64,000 bases of DNA from Myxococcales bacterium (GCA_016191785.1 JACPVJ010000114.1:1-64000), one strand, 5' to 3'; numbered from the stretch's first letter, positions 51,413 to 60,319 are shown. Program-made: numbers and translations. The notes: generated from the letters alone by a model not told the origin.

Positions 51413-52645
51413 TCACGAGTCGGCTCGCGCCGGCTCGTAGAGCCAGCGCGACAGCGCCTTGGCCGTGAACAAGAGCACCGCGCCGAGCACGAACACACCG
51501 AGCGCGGCCGCCGCCAAGAGGAAGATCTCGGCCCGGGGGAAGCGGCGCGAGAAGAACGAAACGAGCACCGGCACGCCACCGGACACCAGGAACCAAGCGC
51601 TCATCACCAGCGCCTGGAAGCGCCGGGGCACGTCCCCGATGACGCGTGCCATCGCGAACGGGCCGACCAGGACCTCCGCCAGCCCCAGCGTGCCCTCGGA
51701 GGCCGCTGCCGCCCAGACGGAGGTGCGCGCGAGCATCAGCGGAACCGCCGACAGGCCGGCGAGACACAGCCCCGCCGCGACCACCAAGAGCGCCGGCAGC
51801 TCGACTTGGCGCAGGTGCAGCACGACCAACACCGCCATGACCAGGCACGACCCCAGGATGACCGACACGGGGTTGATCATCGTCAGCCACGACAGCGAGC
51901 CGGACGCCGCGGCGTCGAAGCTCAGGGAGCTCACGAGCGTGAGCTGTGCCACGTACGGCGCGGCCAGAGCGATCAAGCCCAGCGCGCCCCAAAGCACGCG
52001 CCCGGTGAAGAGCGGGCTCGGGGCGTCCGCCGTGCCTCGCCGAGTGAAGAACCAGGCGACACCCAACCCGACCGCCAAGACGGCCCCGATCGCCGCTGCG
52101 CCCGCCGCGGTCACGAACACCGCCGTGGCCCCCATCCGGGCAGTGACCACCCCTGCGACCGTGGACGAGGTCAGCGCCGAGGCGTTGAGCACCGCGTACA
52201 GCAGCACGAACGCGAGCGCGCGGAGCTGTTCGCGCGGATGCGCGAGCTCGGCGGCGGCAACTGCAAAGAATGCCGGCTTGGCCAGCCCTTGGCCCAACCC
52301 GAGCACAGCCATCCCGATCCAGACCATCGCCGTGCCGTCGCTGGCCGCGATCAGCGCGTACCCCAGCACCGAGAGCGCCACGCCCGCGATCAGCGGCAGC
52401 ACCGGTCCGGCGGCGACCGCGACCACGCCCCCTAGCACCACCAACAGCGTGTTCGCCAAGACCTGACCGGTCATGATGGTGCCCACGCTCTCACGCGCGA
52501 CGCCGATGTCGCGCAGGTGCATGAACAGCACGCCACGGCTCATCCAGTATGCCCAGCGCTCGACCCCGAGCACCGCTGGCAGCAGCGTCAACACCAGCGC
52601 CACGCGCCACACGTTCAAGCCGGGCCTGTGGTCCACTTCGGTCAT
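51413..52645 (-). CDS. POT-like MFS transporter
   Basis: Predicted 410-residue, about twelve-helix transporter of the major facilitator type. Near the N-terminus GVERWAYWMSRG is close to the ExxERFxYY motif of proton-dependent oligopeptide (POT) transporters, although it is incomplete, so peptide uptake is a suggestion only. LGLGQGLAKPAFFAVAAAEL is a typical MFS inter-helix region. ATG 52645 is used; 52657 is an alternative. Convergent with the small unknown gene, 7 bp. Confidence 0.78.
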   Translation of the reverse strand: MTEVDHRPGLNVWRVALVLTLLPAVLGVERWAYWMSRGVLFMHLRDIGVARESVGTIMTGQVLANTLLVVLGGVVAVAAGPVLPLIAGVALSVLGYALIAASDGTAMVWIGMAVLGLGQGLAKPAFFAVAAAELAHPREQLRALAFVLLYAVLNASALTSSTVAGVVTARMGATAVFVTAAGAAAIGAVLAVGLGVAWFFTRRGTADAPSPLFTGRVLWGALGLIALAAPYVAQLTLVSSLSFDAAASGSLSWLTMINPVSVILGSCLVMAVLVVLHLRQVELPALLVVAAGLCLAGLSAVPLMLARTSVWAAAASEGTLGLAEVLVGPFAMARVIGDVPRRFQALVMSAWFLVSGGVPVLVSFFSRRFPRAEIFLLAAAALGVFVLGAVLLFTAKALSRWLYEPARADS

Positions 52646-52690
52646 CGACCAGCGCATGCTAGCCGAGGTTTCTGTACTAGGCTTGGGCTC

Positions 52691-53599
52691 GTGCGCCGCC
52701 TCTGCCTCGCTCTCGCCGTCGCGACGGCGTCGTTGGTCGTGGCGCCCCCGCCCGCGGTGGCGCAACCCGACGCGGGCGCGCCGCACGTCCTGTTCGCACC
52801 TCAGGCCGACGTGCCGCCCAAGCTCGCGTGGCGGTTCCGACCGGTTCAGACCTGGGAGCTGTACGCGACGGGCGGATTCGCGCTGGCCGCGGTCGGTGCC
52901 TACGCGGCCGGGGCCAGCGCCGATCGCTGGCACGGGGGCGTGGTGTTCGACGACGACGTGCGCCGTTCGGTTCGCCCCGGCAGCTATCAGCGCCGACGCA
53001 GCGCGCGGGATGCCAGCGACCTGACGCTGGCGCTCGGTGTGGCGCAGCCGATGCTCGGCGACGGTCTCCTGACCAGCTACTGGTACCACCGAAGTCCGGA
53101 GGTGGCCGAGCAGCTCTTGCTGATCAACGCCGAGACCCTGGCCATCACCGTCGCCGTCCAGACCAGCGTCTCGTCGCTCGCCAGTCGCGAGCGCCCGTAC
53201 GGCCGAGACTGCGGCACCGAGCTCGATCCGGAGCTGAACGAGTGCTCGAAGAAGGACCGATATCGCAGCTTCTTCAGCGGGCACGCGGCGACGGCGTTCT
53301 CGGCGGCCAGCGTGTCGTGCCTGCACCACACGTACCTGCCGCTCTACGGCGGCGGCGCGGCGGAGGTCGCGTCGTGCGCGGCCGGTTACGCCCTGGCCGG
53401 CGCGACCTCGGCGCTGCGCGTGGTGGGCGACATGCACTACGCCTCGGACGTGGCCGTCGGGGCCGCCTGGGGCACCCTCGCCGGGTTGGGCGTGCCGTGG
53501 CTCTTGCACTATCGGCATCCGGTCGGGGAACGGAGCCGTGCGGCGCGCGTCCATCTCGTGCCCCACCCCACCGGGCTGGCGATCGGGGGGGCGTTCTGA
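52691..53599 (+). CDS. PAP2-family phosphatase, exported
   Basis: Predicted 302-residue lipid-phosphatase-like enzyme with an N-terminal signal peptide (GTG 52691, cleavage after AVAQ near 25). The three PAP2 motifs are readable: SRERPYGRD (C1-like), FFSGHAATAFS (C2) and RVVGDMHYASDV (C3), with the catalytic histidines. It lacks the six canonical helices of PAP2 transmembrane enzymes and has more soluble character, as in outer-membrane-associated forms. Stop and the start of the next gene overlap (TGATG). Confidence 0.85.
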   Translation: MRRLCLALAVATASLVVAPPPAVAQPDAGAPHVLFAPQADVPPKLAWRFRPVQTWELYATGGFALAAVGAYAAGASADRWHGGVVFDDDVRRSVRPGSYQRRRSARDASDLTLALGVAQPMLGDGLLTSYWYHRSPEVAEQLLLINAETLAITVAVQTSVSSLASRERPYGRDCGTELDPELNECSKKDRYRSFFSGHAATAFSAASVSCLHHTYLPLYGGGAAEVASCAAGYALAGATSALRVVGDMHYASDVAVGAAWGTLAGLGVPWLLHYRHPVGERSRAARVHLVPHPTGLAIGGAF

Positions 53600-54441
53600 T
53601 GCGCGTCCGTGCCTTCGCCTTGTCCGCGCTGTGCGCCACGGCCGCCCACGCCCAGGTGCCCACGTCGGCCCCGCCACCGCACGACAGTGGTCTGCCGGCG
53701 CCGGCAGTCTGGGAACGCGGGGTGTCGCGGCCGTTCGTGGCCGCCACTCTCGAGCTCGGTTGGACCTACGTCCGCCCGGAGCTCGCCGTCGGCTTCGGCC
53801 GGCCCTTTCATCGGTGGATGGGGCTCGATCTGAAGCCTTTGGTCACCACCACCGGCGCGGGCTTCTACGGCGGGCTGCGCGGGAGCGTGCCGTTCCTCGA
53901 TTTGCGCGCGGGCGTCCGGCACTTCGAGCCCTTCGAGCACACGCTGCTCCGCGAAGCGGAGCACCACCAGCGCGCCGAGCTGGACACGCCGAGCGGTCCC
54001 GAGCCCGAGCCCTACTCCATCGAGAGCGAGCTCTCGGGGTCGATCGCCGTGCCCGGCGGTGGCCCGTTCTGGCTCGCGGGCATCTACTACGTCAGCAACG
54101 TGCAGCAGGGCTTTCACCTGTACGAAGAGTCGCTCAAGGTGATCATCGATCCGCCCTGGGTCTTTCGGCTTCGCGCCGGCTATGCCTGGCGCTTCGGGCC
54201 GGGCGACGCCGTCTCGCTGGGCGTCGCCGAAGAGATCATCGAAAATCCCGGGCGCCCCGGCTACGTGATCCGGGCCGGCGTGATCGGCCGTGTGGCCATC
54301 ACCGAGCACCTCGACGCGCAGCTCTCGCTCTTGCCGGTGATCCACAGCCCCGACAGCATCGGCCTGGCGGGCGCCGACTTCGGTCATCTCGGCGTGCGCT
54401 GGCGCTGGGCCACGGCCGGGGCCAAGCGTCGCCGGCGATGA
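53599..54441 (+). CDS. Probable outer-membrane beta-barrel-like protein
   Basis: Predicted 280-residue exported protein with signal peptide ending AHAQ. The body is rich in alternating hydrophobic strands with aromatic girdle residues (FHRWMGLDLKPLVTTTGAGFYGG, WVFRLRAGYAWRFG, AQLSLLPVI), fitting a small beta-barrel or porin-like fold. No family recognised. The TGATG overlap with the PAP2 gene suggests a joint function such as lipid or phosphate handling at the surface. Confidence 0.72.
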   Translation: MRVRAFALSALCATAAHAQVPTSAPPPHDSGLPAPAVWERGVSRPFVAATLELGWTYVRPELAVGFGRPFHRWMGLDLKPLVTTTGAGFYGGLRGSVPFLDLRAGVRHFEPFEHTLLREAEHHQRAELDTPSGPEPEPYSIESELSGSIAVPGGGPFWLAGIYYVSNVQQGFHLYEESLKVIIDPPWVFRLRAGYAWRFGPGDAVSLGVAEEIIENPGRPGYVIRAGVIGRVAITEHLDAQLSLLPVIHSPDSIGLAGADFGHLGVRWRWATAGAKRRRR

Positions 54442-54460
54442 AGCCCCGCGGCAGGCCCCG

Positions 54461-55480
54461 TCAGGCCGAGCCCGAGGGCACGATCAGGCGGATGGCTCGC
54501 GGCGCCACGCTCACGCGAGCGTGCTCGGAGCAGGCGATCTCTTCGCCATCAACCTGGGCGAAGATCGGGACCTCGCCCTCGCGCGCCAGGGTGAGCTCGA
54601 AGCTCGCCGCTCGGATCGGTCTCATGTGCTCGACGCCGATCCGGTTCAGCATCTCTTCGGTGATCGGGTTGCCGTCCAGATCCACGATGGCCTTGCTCGC
54701 CCACTCGCGCTTGCCGCGAAACGCCACCAGCTCGAACTGGCCGTCGTCGTGGCGGCTGGTGCGGTCGAACACCCAGGCGCCACCGTAGACGCGCGTGCCC
54801 TTGACCACCAGATCGGTCAGCCCGTGGAAGCTGTGGGTCGTGCCGTCGGCGTCCACCGCCGCGCTGAACTTGTCGTCGATCACCTGCGCCTCCAGAAACG
54901 TGCGCAGAAGGGCGCCGGCGTACACCAGCTGATCGCGGTACAGCTCTTTGAGTGGGCCGAGCTTCGAGACAAGGTCGCGATCGCGGTTGCGGACCGCGAG
55001 CACTCGCGCCGAGAGCCCGAAGCCCGCCGAGTCGAAGAACCACCACGAGCCCTGGAGCCCGCCGTGGTCGTCGAACGACTCGAGGCGGCCCGCGTCGAGC
55101 CGGGTCTCGTGTCCCGCGACGACCACCTCGACGTTCCTCTCGAGGGCGTCCTCGGAGGCGGCCAGGCCGAAGCTCCTGCCCTGATCGTTGGCCGTCCCGG
55201 TGGGCAGCATGCCCATCCGCACCTGATCGGCGCGACCGGAGTCGACGATGCCGGCGGCGACCTCGCGGAAGGTTCCATCGCCGCCCATGGAGACGAACGT
55301 GGCGTCGCGGGCCTCTGCCACCCGCGCGGCCACCGCGGCGATGGTCTGGCCACCGGGCAGGGTAGGGAAGAGCTCGGCGTCGATGCCCCGGGCCGCGAAC
55401 AGCGCCCGCGCCCGGTCGATGCGCGCCGCGTTCTTTCCGCTCTGTGCGGTCGGGTTGCCGATCAGCACCAGGTGCTTCAC
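54461..55480 (-). CDS. Diacylglycerol/sphingosine kinase-family lipid kinase
   Basis: Predicted 339-residue DAGK_cat-family protein. The N-terminal nucleotide-binding half holds HLVLIGNPTAQSGKN and MGGDGTFREV (GGDGT), and the second half PTGTANDQGRSFG is the typical lipid kinase segment. GTG 55480 is chosen: upstream sequence is Arg/Ser-rich and does not look coding. It is probably involved in lipid turnover with the PAP2 phosphatase on the other strand. The substrate lipid is not decidable. Confidence 0.87.
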   Translation of the reverse strand: MKHLVLIGNPTAQSGKNAARIDRARALFAARGIDAELFPTLPGGQTIAAVAARVAEARDATFVSMGGDGTFREVAAGIVDSGRADQVRMGMLPTGTANDQGRSFGLAASEDALERNVEVVVAGHETRLDAGRLESFDDHGGLQGSWWFFDSAGFGLSARVLAVRNRDRDLVSKLGPLKELYRDQLVYAGALLRTFLEAQVIDDKFSAAVDADGTTHSFHGLTDLVVKGTRVYGGAWVFDRTSRHDDGQFELVAFRGKREWASKAIVDLDGNPITEEMLNRIGVEHMRPIRAASFELTLAREGEVPIFAQVDGEEIACSEHARVSVAPRAIRLIVPSGSA

Positions 55481-55493
55481 GCCGGACAGTCTC

Positions 55494-56357
55494 TCACTCC
55501 TCTGCCCGAGAGAGAAGGTCTCGGCGTCGGGCGTGGGCGACGGTGAACGCGGCGCCGAAGAAGAACGCCTGCGCCGAGTAGTGCATCCAGAGCAGCAGCA
55601 CCACCAGACTGGCGGCGGCGCCGTAGACCGTGGTGTCACGGCGTGCGACGAAGGCGGTCACGAGCAAGGCGCCCGCGGTGAACAAGATCGAGGTCACGGC
55701 GCCTCCGACCAGCGCGTCGGGCAGGCGCACGCGGCCCCGCGGCAAGAGGCGGAACATCGCAGCGAACAAGAGCGACGTGAGCACCAGCGACGCCGGGGCC
55801 TCGACCAGCCGCGAGACGGGAACATCGAGCCCGGCGGCGCGTCGCCCGGCGGCGAGCCCCGCGTGCAAGAGCACCGTGGCGGTGAGCGACACCCCGACCA
55901 AGATCACCATCGCGAAGGCGAGCCCGCGACGCTTTGCTTGGCGGCGGACGCGCTCCGCGAAGTCCTTGGGGTCGGGCTCAGGGGGCGTCTCCCACAGCAA
56001 ATCCAGGGCGGTCGTCAGCTGGGTGAACAGCCGTGTCGAGGCATAGACCAGCACCAGCGCGCCCAGCACGCTGGTCAGCGTCGAATGCGAGCTGCCTCGA
56101 ACCGCTCCCACCAGAGACAAAAGGGTCGCTGCGCCGGACCGGCCGACCCACGACTCGAGCTCGACCGCCGTCGTCGATCGAGCCTGCTGCTCGTCCACCA
56201 CCAGCGCTGCCAGCTCGAGGGCGATCACCAAGATGGGCACCACCGAGACCAATGCGTAGAAGGCCACCGACCCGCTCATCAGGCGCGCTCCGCGCTGCGA
56301 GAAGATCCGGGCCGCATCCCGCGACAGCGCCCAGGCGGTGGCGAGCCGGGCGTTCAT
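55494..56357 (-). CDS. YihY-family (BrkB-like) inner membrane protein
   Basis: Predicted 287-residue membrane protein of the YihY/BrkB family (formerly RNase BN). Six to seven helices: for example VAFYALVSVVPILVIALELAALV and LVLTSLLFAAMFRLLPRG; PDALVGGAVTSILFTAGALLV is typical. Function of the family is not settled. Its ATG overlaps the stop of the methyltransferase-like gene (ATGA), so it is the last gene of a coupled four-gene unit with the HxsD-like genes. Confidence 0.87.
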   Translation of the reverse strand: MNARLATAWALSRDAARIFSQRGARLMSGSVAFYALVSVVPILVIALELAALVVDEQQARSTTAVELESWVGRSGAATLLSLVGAVRGSSHSTLTSVLGALVLVYASTRLFTQLTTALDLLWETPPEPDPKDFAERVRRQAKRRGLAFAMVILVGVSLTATVLLHAGLAAGRRAAGLDVPVSRLVEAPASLVLTSLLFAAMFRLLPRGRVRLPDALVGGAVTSILFTAGALLVTAFVARRDTTVYGAAASLVVLLLWMHYSAQAFFFGAAFTVAHARRRDLLSRAEE

Positions 56358-57265
56358 TCTCTCTGGTACTCGAGCAGCCACTGGTTGCTGCCGCCGGGTC
56401 GGATCGGCCACTCGTTCACCAGCCGGAGCGGAAGCCCAGCCAGACGCCCCCTCACGTCGGCCGACGAGTCGTTGCGGTAGTGCTCGAACGAGCCGCTCCC
56501 CTGCTGGGCGCGGGTCAGCTGTTCGGCGCTGCGCACCAATCCGAACGCGACGTCGTCCACGAGGAGCAGCGTGCCGCCGACCGCCAGTCGATCGCACGCA
56601 GAGGCGACCGCCCGGCGCGCGTCGGGCAGGTGGTTCAGGCTTCGGAGGAACAGCACGTGGTCGAAGCGACGCGCGTCGGGCAGATCGCCCAGCGAGCCGA
56701 CGACGACCTTGGCCCACGGAAGTCGAGCCTGCAAAAGCGAAAGGCGCTGACCGTCCGGGTCGACCGCCAGGTAGTCGACGTCGCCGGACAGGGCCCGGGG
56801 CCCGAGCTGGGCGGCGTAGGGCGCATCGCCGGCGCCGACGTCCAGCACGCCGCCGGTCAGGCCCCGCAAGACCGAGCGGACCCGCGCCTCGTCGTCGGCG
56901 AAGGTGCCGTGCTCGCGCGCGCGAAACCCGCCCGGGCAATCAACTCGACGCGGGCACTCTTGGCACTCGGGGGCGGGCGCGAGGGCCATCAGATCGGTCG
57001 CAAAGTCGTCGGGCCACTGCTTCGCGCTTCGGTCGACGTAGAACTGACCCAAGGCCCTGACCTGCGCGATCTCGCCGTCGTCGAAGTCACAGGTCCGGGT
57101 CACGAACAGCCGCATCCGGTCCTTCAGGCGCAGGAACAGCGCGCGCTTCGGATCGGGGGCGCCCTCGACGGGCCCCGAGCCCGTGCTCAGCGGGCAGGCG
57201 GCGCCGGCCGGACGTGCCACGTCGAGCAGGGGCTCGAAGTTGAACGAGTTCGAGCGCAGCGCCAA
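56354..57265 (-). CDS. Methyltransferase with radical-SAM-C-terminal/SPASM-like N-terminus
   Basis: Predicted 303-residue fusion. Residues 1-115 read like the tail of a radical SAM protein (SNSFNFEPLLDVARPAG, then DDFATDLMALAP and the cysteine set CQECPRRVDC). Residues about 130-300 are a class I SAM-dependent methyltransferase (GGVLDVGAGDAPYAAQLG motif I, DVDYLAVDP, SLNHLPDARRAV). No CX3CX2C motif is present, so it is not itself a radical SAM enzyme. A TTG start (57265) is used, 3 bp after the upstream stop. Cysteines may bind an iron-sulfur cluster or zinc. The substrate may be a peptide presented by the HxsD-like proteins; this is an inference. Confidence 0.75.
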   Translation of the reverse strand: MALRSNSFNFEPLLDVARPAGAACPLSTGSGPVEGAPDPKRALFLRLKDRMRLFVTRTCDFDDGEIAQVRALGQFYVDRSAKQWPDDFATDLMALAPAPECQECPRRVDCPGGFRAREHGTFADDEARVRSVLRGLTGGVLDVGAGDAPYAAQLGPRALSGDVDYLAVDPDGQRLSLLQARLPWAKVVVGSLGDLPDARRFDHVLFLRSLNHLPDARRAVASACDRLAVGGTLLLVDDVAFGLVRSAEQLTRAQQGSGSFEHYRNDSSADVRGRLAGLPLRLVNEWPIRPGGSNQWLLEYQRE

Positions 57266-57268
57266 GCG

Positions 57269-57484
57269 TCACTCACCGCGGAGCTCGACGGTGGCACCGA
57301 GCACGTAGTTGCCGAGCTCGTCGGCCAAGAGTCGCTCGTCGACGCCCGGGGCGGCCTCGACCCGCAGCACGAACGCGTCCGCCGACTCGACGCGAGCGAT
57401 CTTGGCGTGCTCGGAATAGACCTTCACCGCGGCCTCGACCGCGCCCCCGGCATAGAGGTCGCAGCGGAACTCGAGCTCGATCAC
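57269..57484 (-). CDS. HxsD-like small protein
   Basis: Predicted 71-residue protein. MIELEFRCDLYAGGAVEAAVKVYS and the end ELGNYVLGATVELRGE follow the pattern of HxsD-like proteins, which in other bacteria accompany radical SAM maturases. It looks like a shortened relative of the next, longer protein. GTG 57484 overlaps the stop of that gene (GTGA). I do not know its exact role; it may be a peptide-binding (recognition-element-like) partner. Confidence 0.65.
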   Translation of the reverse strand: MIELEFRCDLYAGGAVEAAVKVYSEHAKIARVESADAFVLRVEAAPGVDERLLADELGNYVLGATVELRGE

Positions 57485-57912
57485 TCGCCCTCCGGTTTGG
57501 GCGGACGTTTCTTGTATTTCTCTTCCCAGCTGATGGCGATGCCGAGCGGATCGTCGAAAGCCTCGGCGTCGAGATCCATCTCGAGCAGCTCGTCGAGCCC
57601 GGGGGGCCCGGCCGCGCCGGCCAGAGCCTGGGTGGTCACCGTCTCGACCAGCCGTCGGTTCTCGTCTACCAGTAGCCGCCGCCAGGCCTGCCCCAAGAGC
57701 TCGTTCTCGAGCTCACCGGCCAAGTCCGCGCTGGCCACGGTGACGTTGGCCTTGGGCCTGAGGCGCACGCTCACCCGGCCCGGCGCGGGCCGATCCAGGT
57801 GTACGTAGCAGCGGTCGATGAACACGTAGGCTGCGCCGTAGATCGCGTCTTTCGGATACAAGCTCTCGTCGAGCTCGATCACGGTCTCGCCCACGGGCTG
57901 TGCCTCGGTCAT
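57481..57912 (-). CDS. HxsD-family protein (His-Xaa-Ser system-like)
   Basis: Predicted 143-residue protein. LYPKDAIYGAAYVFIDRC, VSVRLRPKA and ENELLGQAWRRLLVDENR match the block order that I recall for HxsD, whose name comes from His-Xaa-Ser peptide-modification systems, including the NELL...R helix. The C-terminal 40 residues are acidic and Pro/Lys-rich. First gene of a coupled group: HxsD-like, short HxsD-like, SPASM-methyltransferase, YihY. The usual radical SAM HxsB/HxsC and the repeat peptide HxsA are not adjacent. Family call is from memory, moderately sure. Confidence 0.68.
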   Translation of the reverse strand: MTEAQPVGETVIELDESLYPKDAIYGAAYVFIDRCYVHLDRPAPGRVSVRLRPKANVTVASADLAGELENELLGQAWRRLLVDENRRLVETVTTQALAGAAGPPGLDELLEMDLDAEAFDDPLGIAISWEEKYKKRPPKPEGE

Positions 57913-57972
57913 CGCGGCAGAGCCTAGCTCGGCGTGCGTCGGGCGGCGAGGGCAGGCTGGGACGCAACTCGC

Positions 57973-58515
57973 TCACACCGCGGCGTACGAGCCCCCGCCG
58001 CTCCGAGGCCGCCACAGCCCCGCGACCTTCGAACCGAGCACAGCGCCCAGGCCGGTGGCCAGGACCGCGAACGTCACGTACTTCCCGAGCCAGGGGACGC
58101 ACCCGACCAAGAAGAACAGCACGCAACCGAGGGCGAGGTGCAGGTAGCGATTGGGGGTGCGGTGCTGGATCAGAGCCGCCCCGAGGGTCCTGAGGACCGC
58201 CACCACCCCGGCGTAGGTGAAGAGAGCCAGGGCCATGGCCCCGACGAGCGCGAACGGGATGCCGATCACGGTCACGCAGAGCGTGATGCCGATCACGGCC
58301 GCGCCGATGATCCCGATCAGGCCCAGGGCGAACGACCGTGCGGGCCGTGCGGCGACCTCGCCCTCGAGCCGCTCCATCCGGTCGCCCGCCAGCGCCATCA
58401 AGATCAGGCCAAGCACGAACAGCACCAGGGCGCCCGAGAAGGCGTCCCCGATGTCGCCCGCGACGCGGAACCCCCAAGAAGTCAGCCCGTCCCACTGGTC
58501 GATGAGTGCCTGCAT
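57973..58515 (-). CDS. Membrane protein with five hydrophobic segments, unknown
   Basis: Predicted 180-residue membrane protein. Helices near residues 25-45, 60-80, 85-110, 125-145 and 150-168; FTYAGVVAVLRTLGAALI and FFLVGCVPWLGKYVTFAVLATGLGAVLGS stand out. ATG 58515 has GGAGG five bases upstream, which decides the start. No family is certain; it resembles a bactofilin-unrelated small polymer-export-like protein only in general layout. 60 bp from the HxsD gene, same direction, so it may lead that unit. Confidence 0.75.
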   Translation of the reverse strand: MQALIDQWDGLTSWGFRVAGDIGDAFSGALVLFVLGLILMALAGDRMERLEGEVAARPARSFALGLIGIIGAAVIGITLCVTVIGIPFALVGAMALALFTYAGVVAVLRTLGAALIQHRTPNRYLHLALGCVLFFLVGCVPWLGKYVTFAVLATGLGAVLGSKVAGLWRPRSGGGSYAAV

Positions 58516-58585
58516 GATGCCTCCGAGGTGGCTTTCGCGCGGGGGGCCGGGATTATTTCGGCCGCGTGCTAGCCTGATCGGCGCT

Positions 58586-59368
58586 GTGCTTCGCCATGCT
58601 GGGTTGCTCGTCGCGTTGGTCGCCGGGTGCTCCGTCGATCTTGCGCCCTTGCAGGCGGCCGACGCGGGGTCGTCCGGGGGCGCGGGCGGCGCGGGCGGCA
58701 CCGGCGGGCTCGCCGGCACCGGGGGCAGCGCGGGCTCGATCGCTGACGCGGGGCCGCCCGATGCCGACGCCGGTGACACGGGCGACGCGAGCGACCCGCA
58801 GGTGCTGTGCTCCGTGAACTTCGAGGCCGCGAGCTGCTTTTCGGCCTACGCGCTCGTCACCAGCGGAAATGCCCACTGCGGTAACGAAGCGTCCATTTCG
58901 GGGCTGCAGAGTGCCTACCTCGAGGGCGGTAACTCCACCAGCATTTCCCAGACCTGCGGTCCCGCGCCCCAGGACCTCTGGTTCGAGATGTTGTTCGAGC
59001 GACGGACCTCGGGCACCGTGGTCTTCCGCGTCGGCGGCTGGGTGGGCGCGGTCGGGGGCGCGCAGGTCAAAGTCGGCGCCGACGGCAACACGGCGCTGCT
59101 CGAGTGTCTCGACGGCAAGGATCAGAACCAGCTCTTGGCGGCGGCGCAAGACACCACGTACGTCCTCACCCTCAACGTGGATCCCCAAGGCTTGGCCTCG
59201 CTCTGGGTGCGCAAGAAGCTCGGGCTCGTCGCGCGTGGCGCCGCCCACGCGATGCTCCAGTGCGCGCCGGCCACCAAGGCCATGGGTTGGCAGGCGTTTG
59301 GACCTGCGGTGACGATCATCGACGACGTTCGCATCACCGACAGCCCGGCCGGCCTGCTCTATCCCTGA
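58586..59368 (+). CDS. Gly-rich-linker lipoprotein, LamG-like body
   Basis: Predicted 260-residue lipoprotein, GTG start, lipobox ALVAGC near Cys 15. A Gly/Ala/Asp-rich stalk reaches about residue 72. The body (CSVNFEAASCFSAYALV, FEMLFERRTSGTVVFRVGGW, YVLTLNVDPQGLASLWV, VTIIDDVRI) has strands of a LamG/concanavalin-type sandwich with a few Cys. Likely surface carbohydrate-binding. It is divergent from the unknown membrane protein gene. Confidence 0.73.
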   Translation: MLRHAGLLVALVAGCSVDLAPLQAADAGSSGGAGGAGGTGGLAGTGGSAGSIADAGPPDADAGDTGDASDPQVLCSVNFEAASCFSAYALVTSGNAHCGNEASISGLQSAYLEGGNSTSISQTCGPAPQDLWFEMLFERRTSGTVVFRVGGWVGAVGGAQVKVGADGNTALLECLDGKDQNQLLAAAQDTTYVLTLNVDPQGLASLWVRKKLGLVARGAAHAMLQCAPATKAMGWQAFGPAVTIIDDVRITDSPAGLLYP

Positions 59369-59464
59369 CCGACAGCGGCGCCGCGTCGCCTGCGCCACGT
59401 TGTGCCATCTGTTGCGGGACCCGAGCCGGACGCCCGGTTTCGCTTCGGCACGTAGCTTGCTCTC

Positions 59465-60319
59465 GTGCGGGCCATGCTTCGCAGAGCTTTGCTCGTGGGT
59501 TGGACGGTCGCGCTGGCAGGGTGTGGCGGCTCGGTCGAGCAGTCGGGGGGTACCGGCGGCGCGGGTACCGGGGGCGCGGGGGCCACCGGCGGCGGCGGTG
59601 CCGGCGGGTCGGGGGGCGGCGCGGCCGGTGGCGGGTCGGGCGGGCAGGCGGGTGCCGGCGGCAGCGGCGGCGTCTGCAACCGGACCCACGACACGCTCGA
59701 CGTGAAGATCTCGCCCTCGACGTCCGAGAGCGGCCCCGAGTGCTCGATGGGCGCGCCCGTGAAGTGGGAGGTCCAAGGCCAGGTCGTGAAGTCGTCGGGT
59801 GACAGCTTCGTGCTCGACAGCTGTCCCCCGAACGCGGACTGCATGGCGATGCACAACGTGGTCCAGATCGTCGGCGTCCCACTCGATCTGCCCCTCGGCA
59901 CGTTCGTGAAGGTGAAGTACGTGCTGACCCCGGCTTGGGGCGGCTGCACCAAGCAGCTCAGCGTCCGCAACGTGCCGGAGTGGGGCGGTGAGAAGAACCC
60001 CGTCACGAGCGACAGCGGTTTGTGGTTCGCGGGGGTCGATGGCGAGAAGAACCACCCCGATGCGCCCTTTTCCGTCAGCACCATCGCCCTCGGCTGCAAC
60101 CCCGGTGCGCCGAGCTGCGGCGGCGTCGCCGACGACTTCGCGTTCTCGTTCAGCGTTGGCCCGGGCGACCCCGGTACCGTGGTCTACATGGGGCAGACCA
60201 CCACCGTCATGGGCGCGCAGCCGATGGCGGTCCGGAACCTGCGCTCGTTCGAGAGCGGCGCGTGTGACGACTACTGGAACTGGGCGTGGTGGGCGCGCCG
60301 CACGCCTTGGGAGAAGTGA
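59465..60319 (+). CDS. Gly-rich-linker lipoprotein, unknown body
   Basis: Predicted 284-residue lipoprotein, GTG 59465 (ATG 59474 is an alternative), lipobox ALAGC near Cys 20. A Gly/Ala-rich stalk runs to about 75. The body of 200 residues has several Cys (DSCPPNADCMAMH, GGCTKQLSV, GCNPGAPSCGG) and predicted beta strands. No family recognised. Like its neighbours it probably lies on the outer surface. It ends 22 bp before the nucleotidyltransferase gene. Confidence 0.72.
   Translation: MRAMLRRALLVGWTVALAGCGGSVEQSGGTGGAGTGGAGATGGGGAGGSGGGAAGGGSGGQAGAGGSGGVCNRTHDTLDVKISPSTSESGPECSMGAPVKWEVQGQVVKSSGDSFVLDSCPPNADCMAMHNVVQIVGVPLDLPLGTFVKVKYVLTPAWGGCTKQLSVRNVPEWGGEKNPVTSDSGLWFAGVDGEKNHPDAPFSVSTIALGCNPGAPSCGGVADDFAFSFSVGPGDPGTVVYMGQTTTVMGAQPMAVRNLRSFESGACDDYWNWAWWARRTPWEK

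Noticed and set aside
52517..52690. N-terminal extension of the PAP2 protein
   Set aside because: The extension lacks a signal peptide and overlaps the divergent transporter gene; GTG 52691 starts a good signal peptide.
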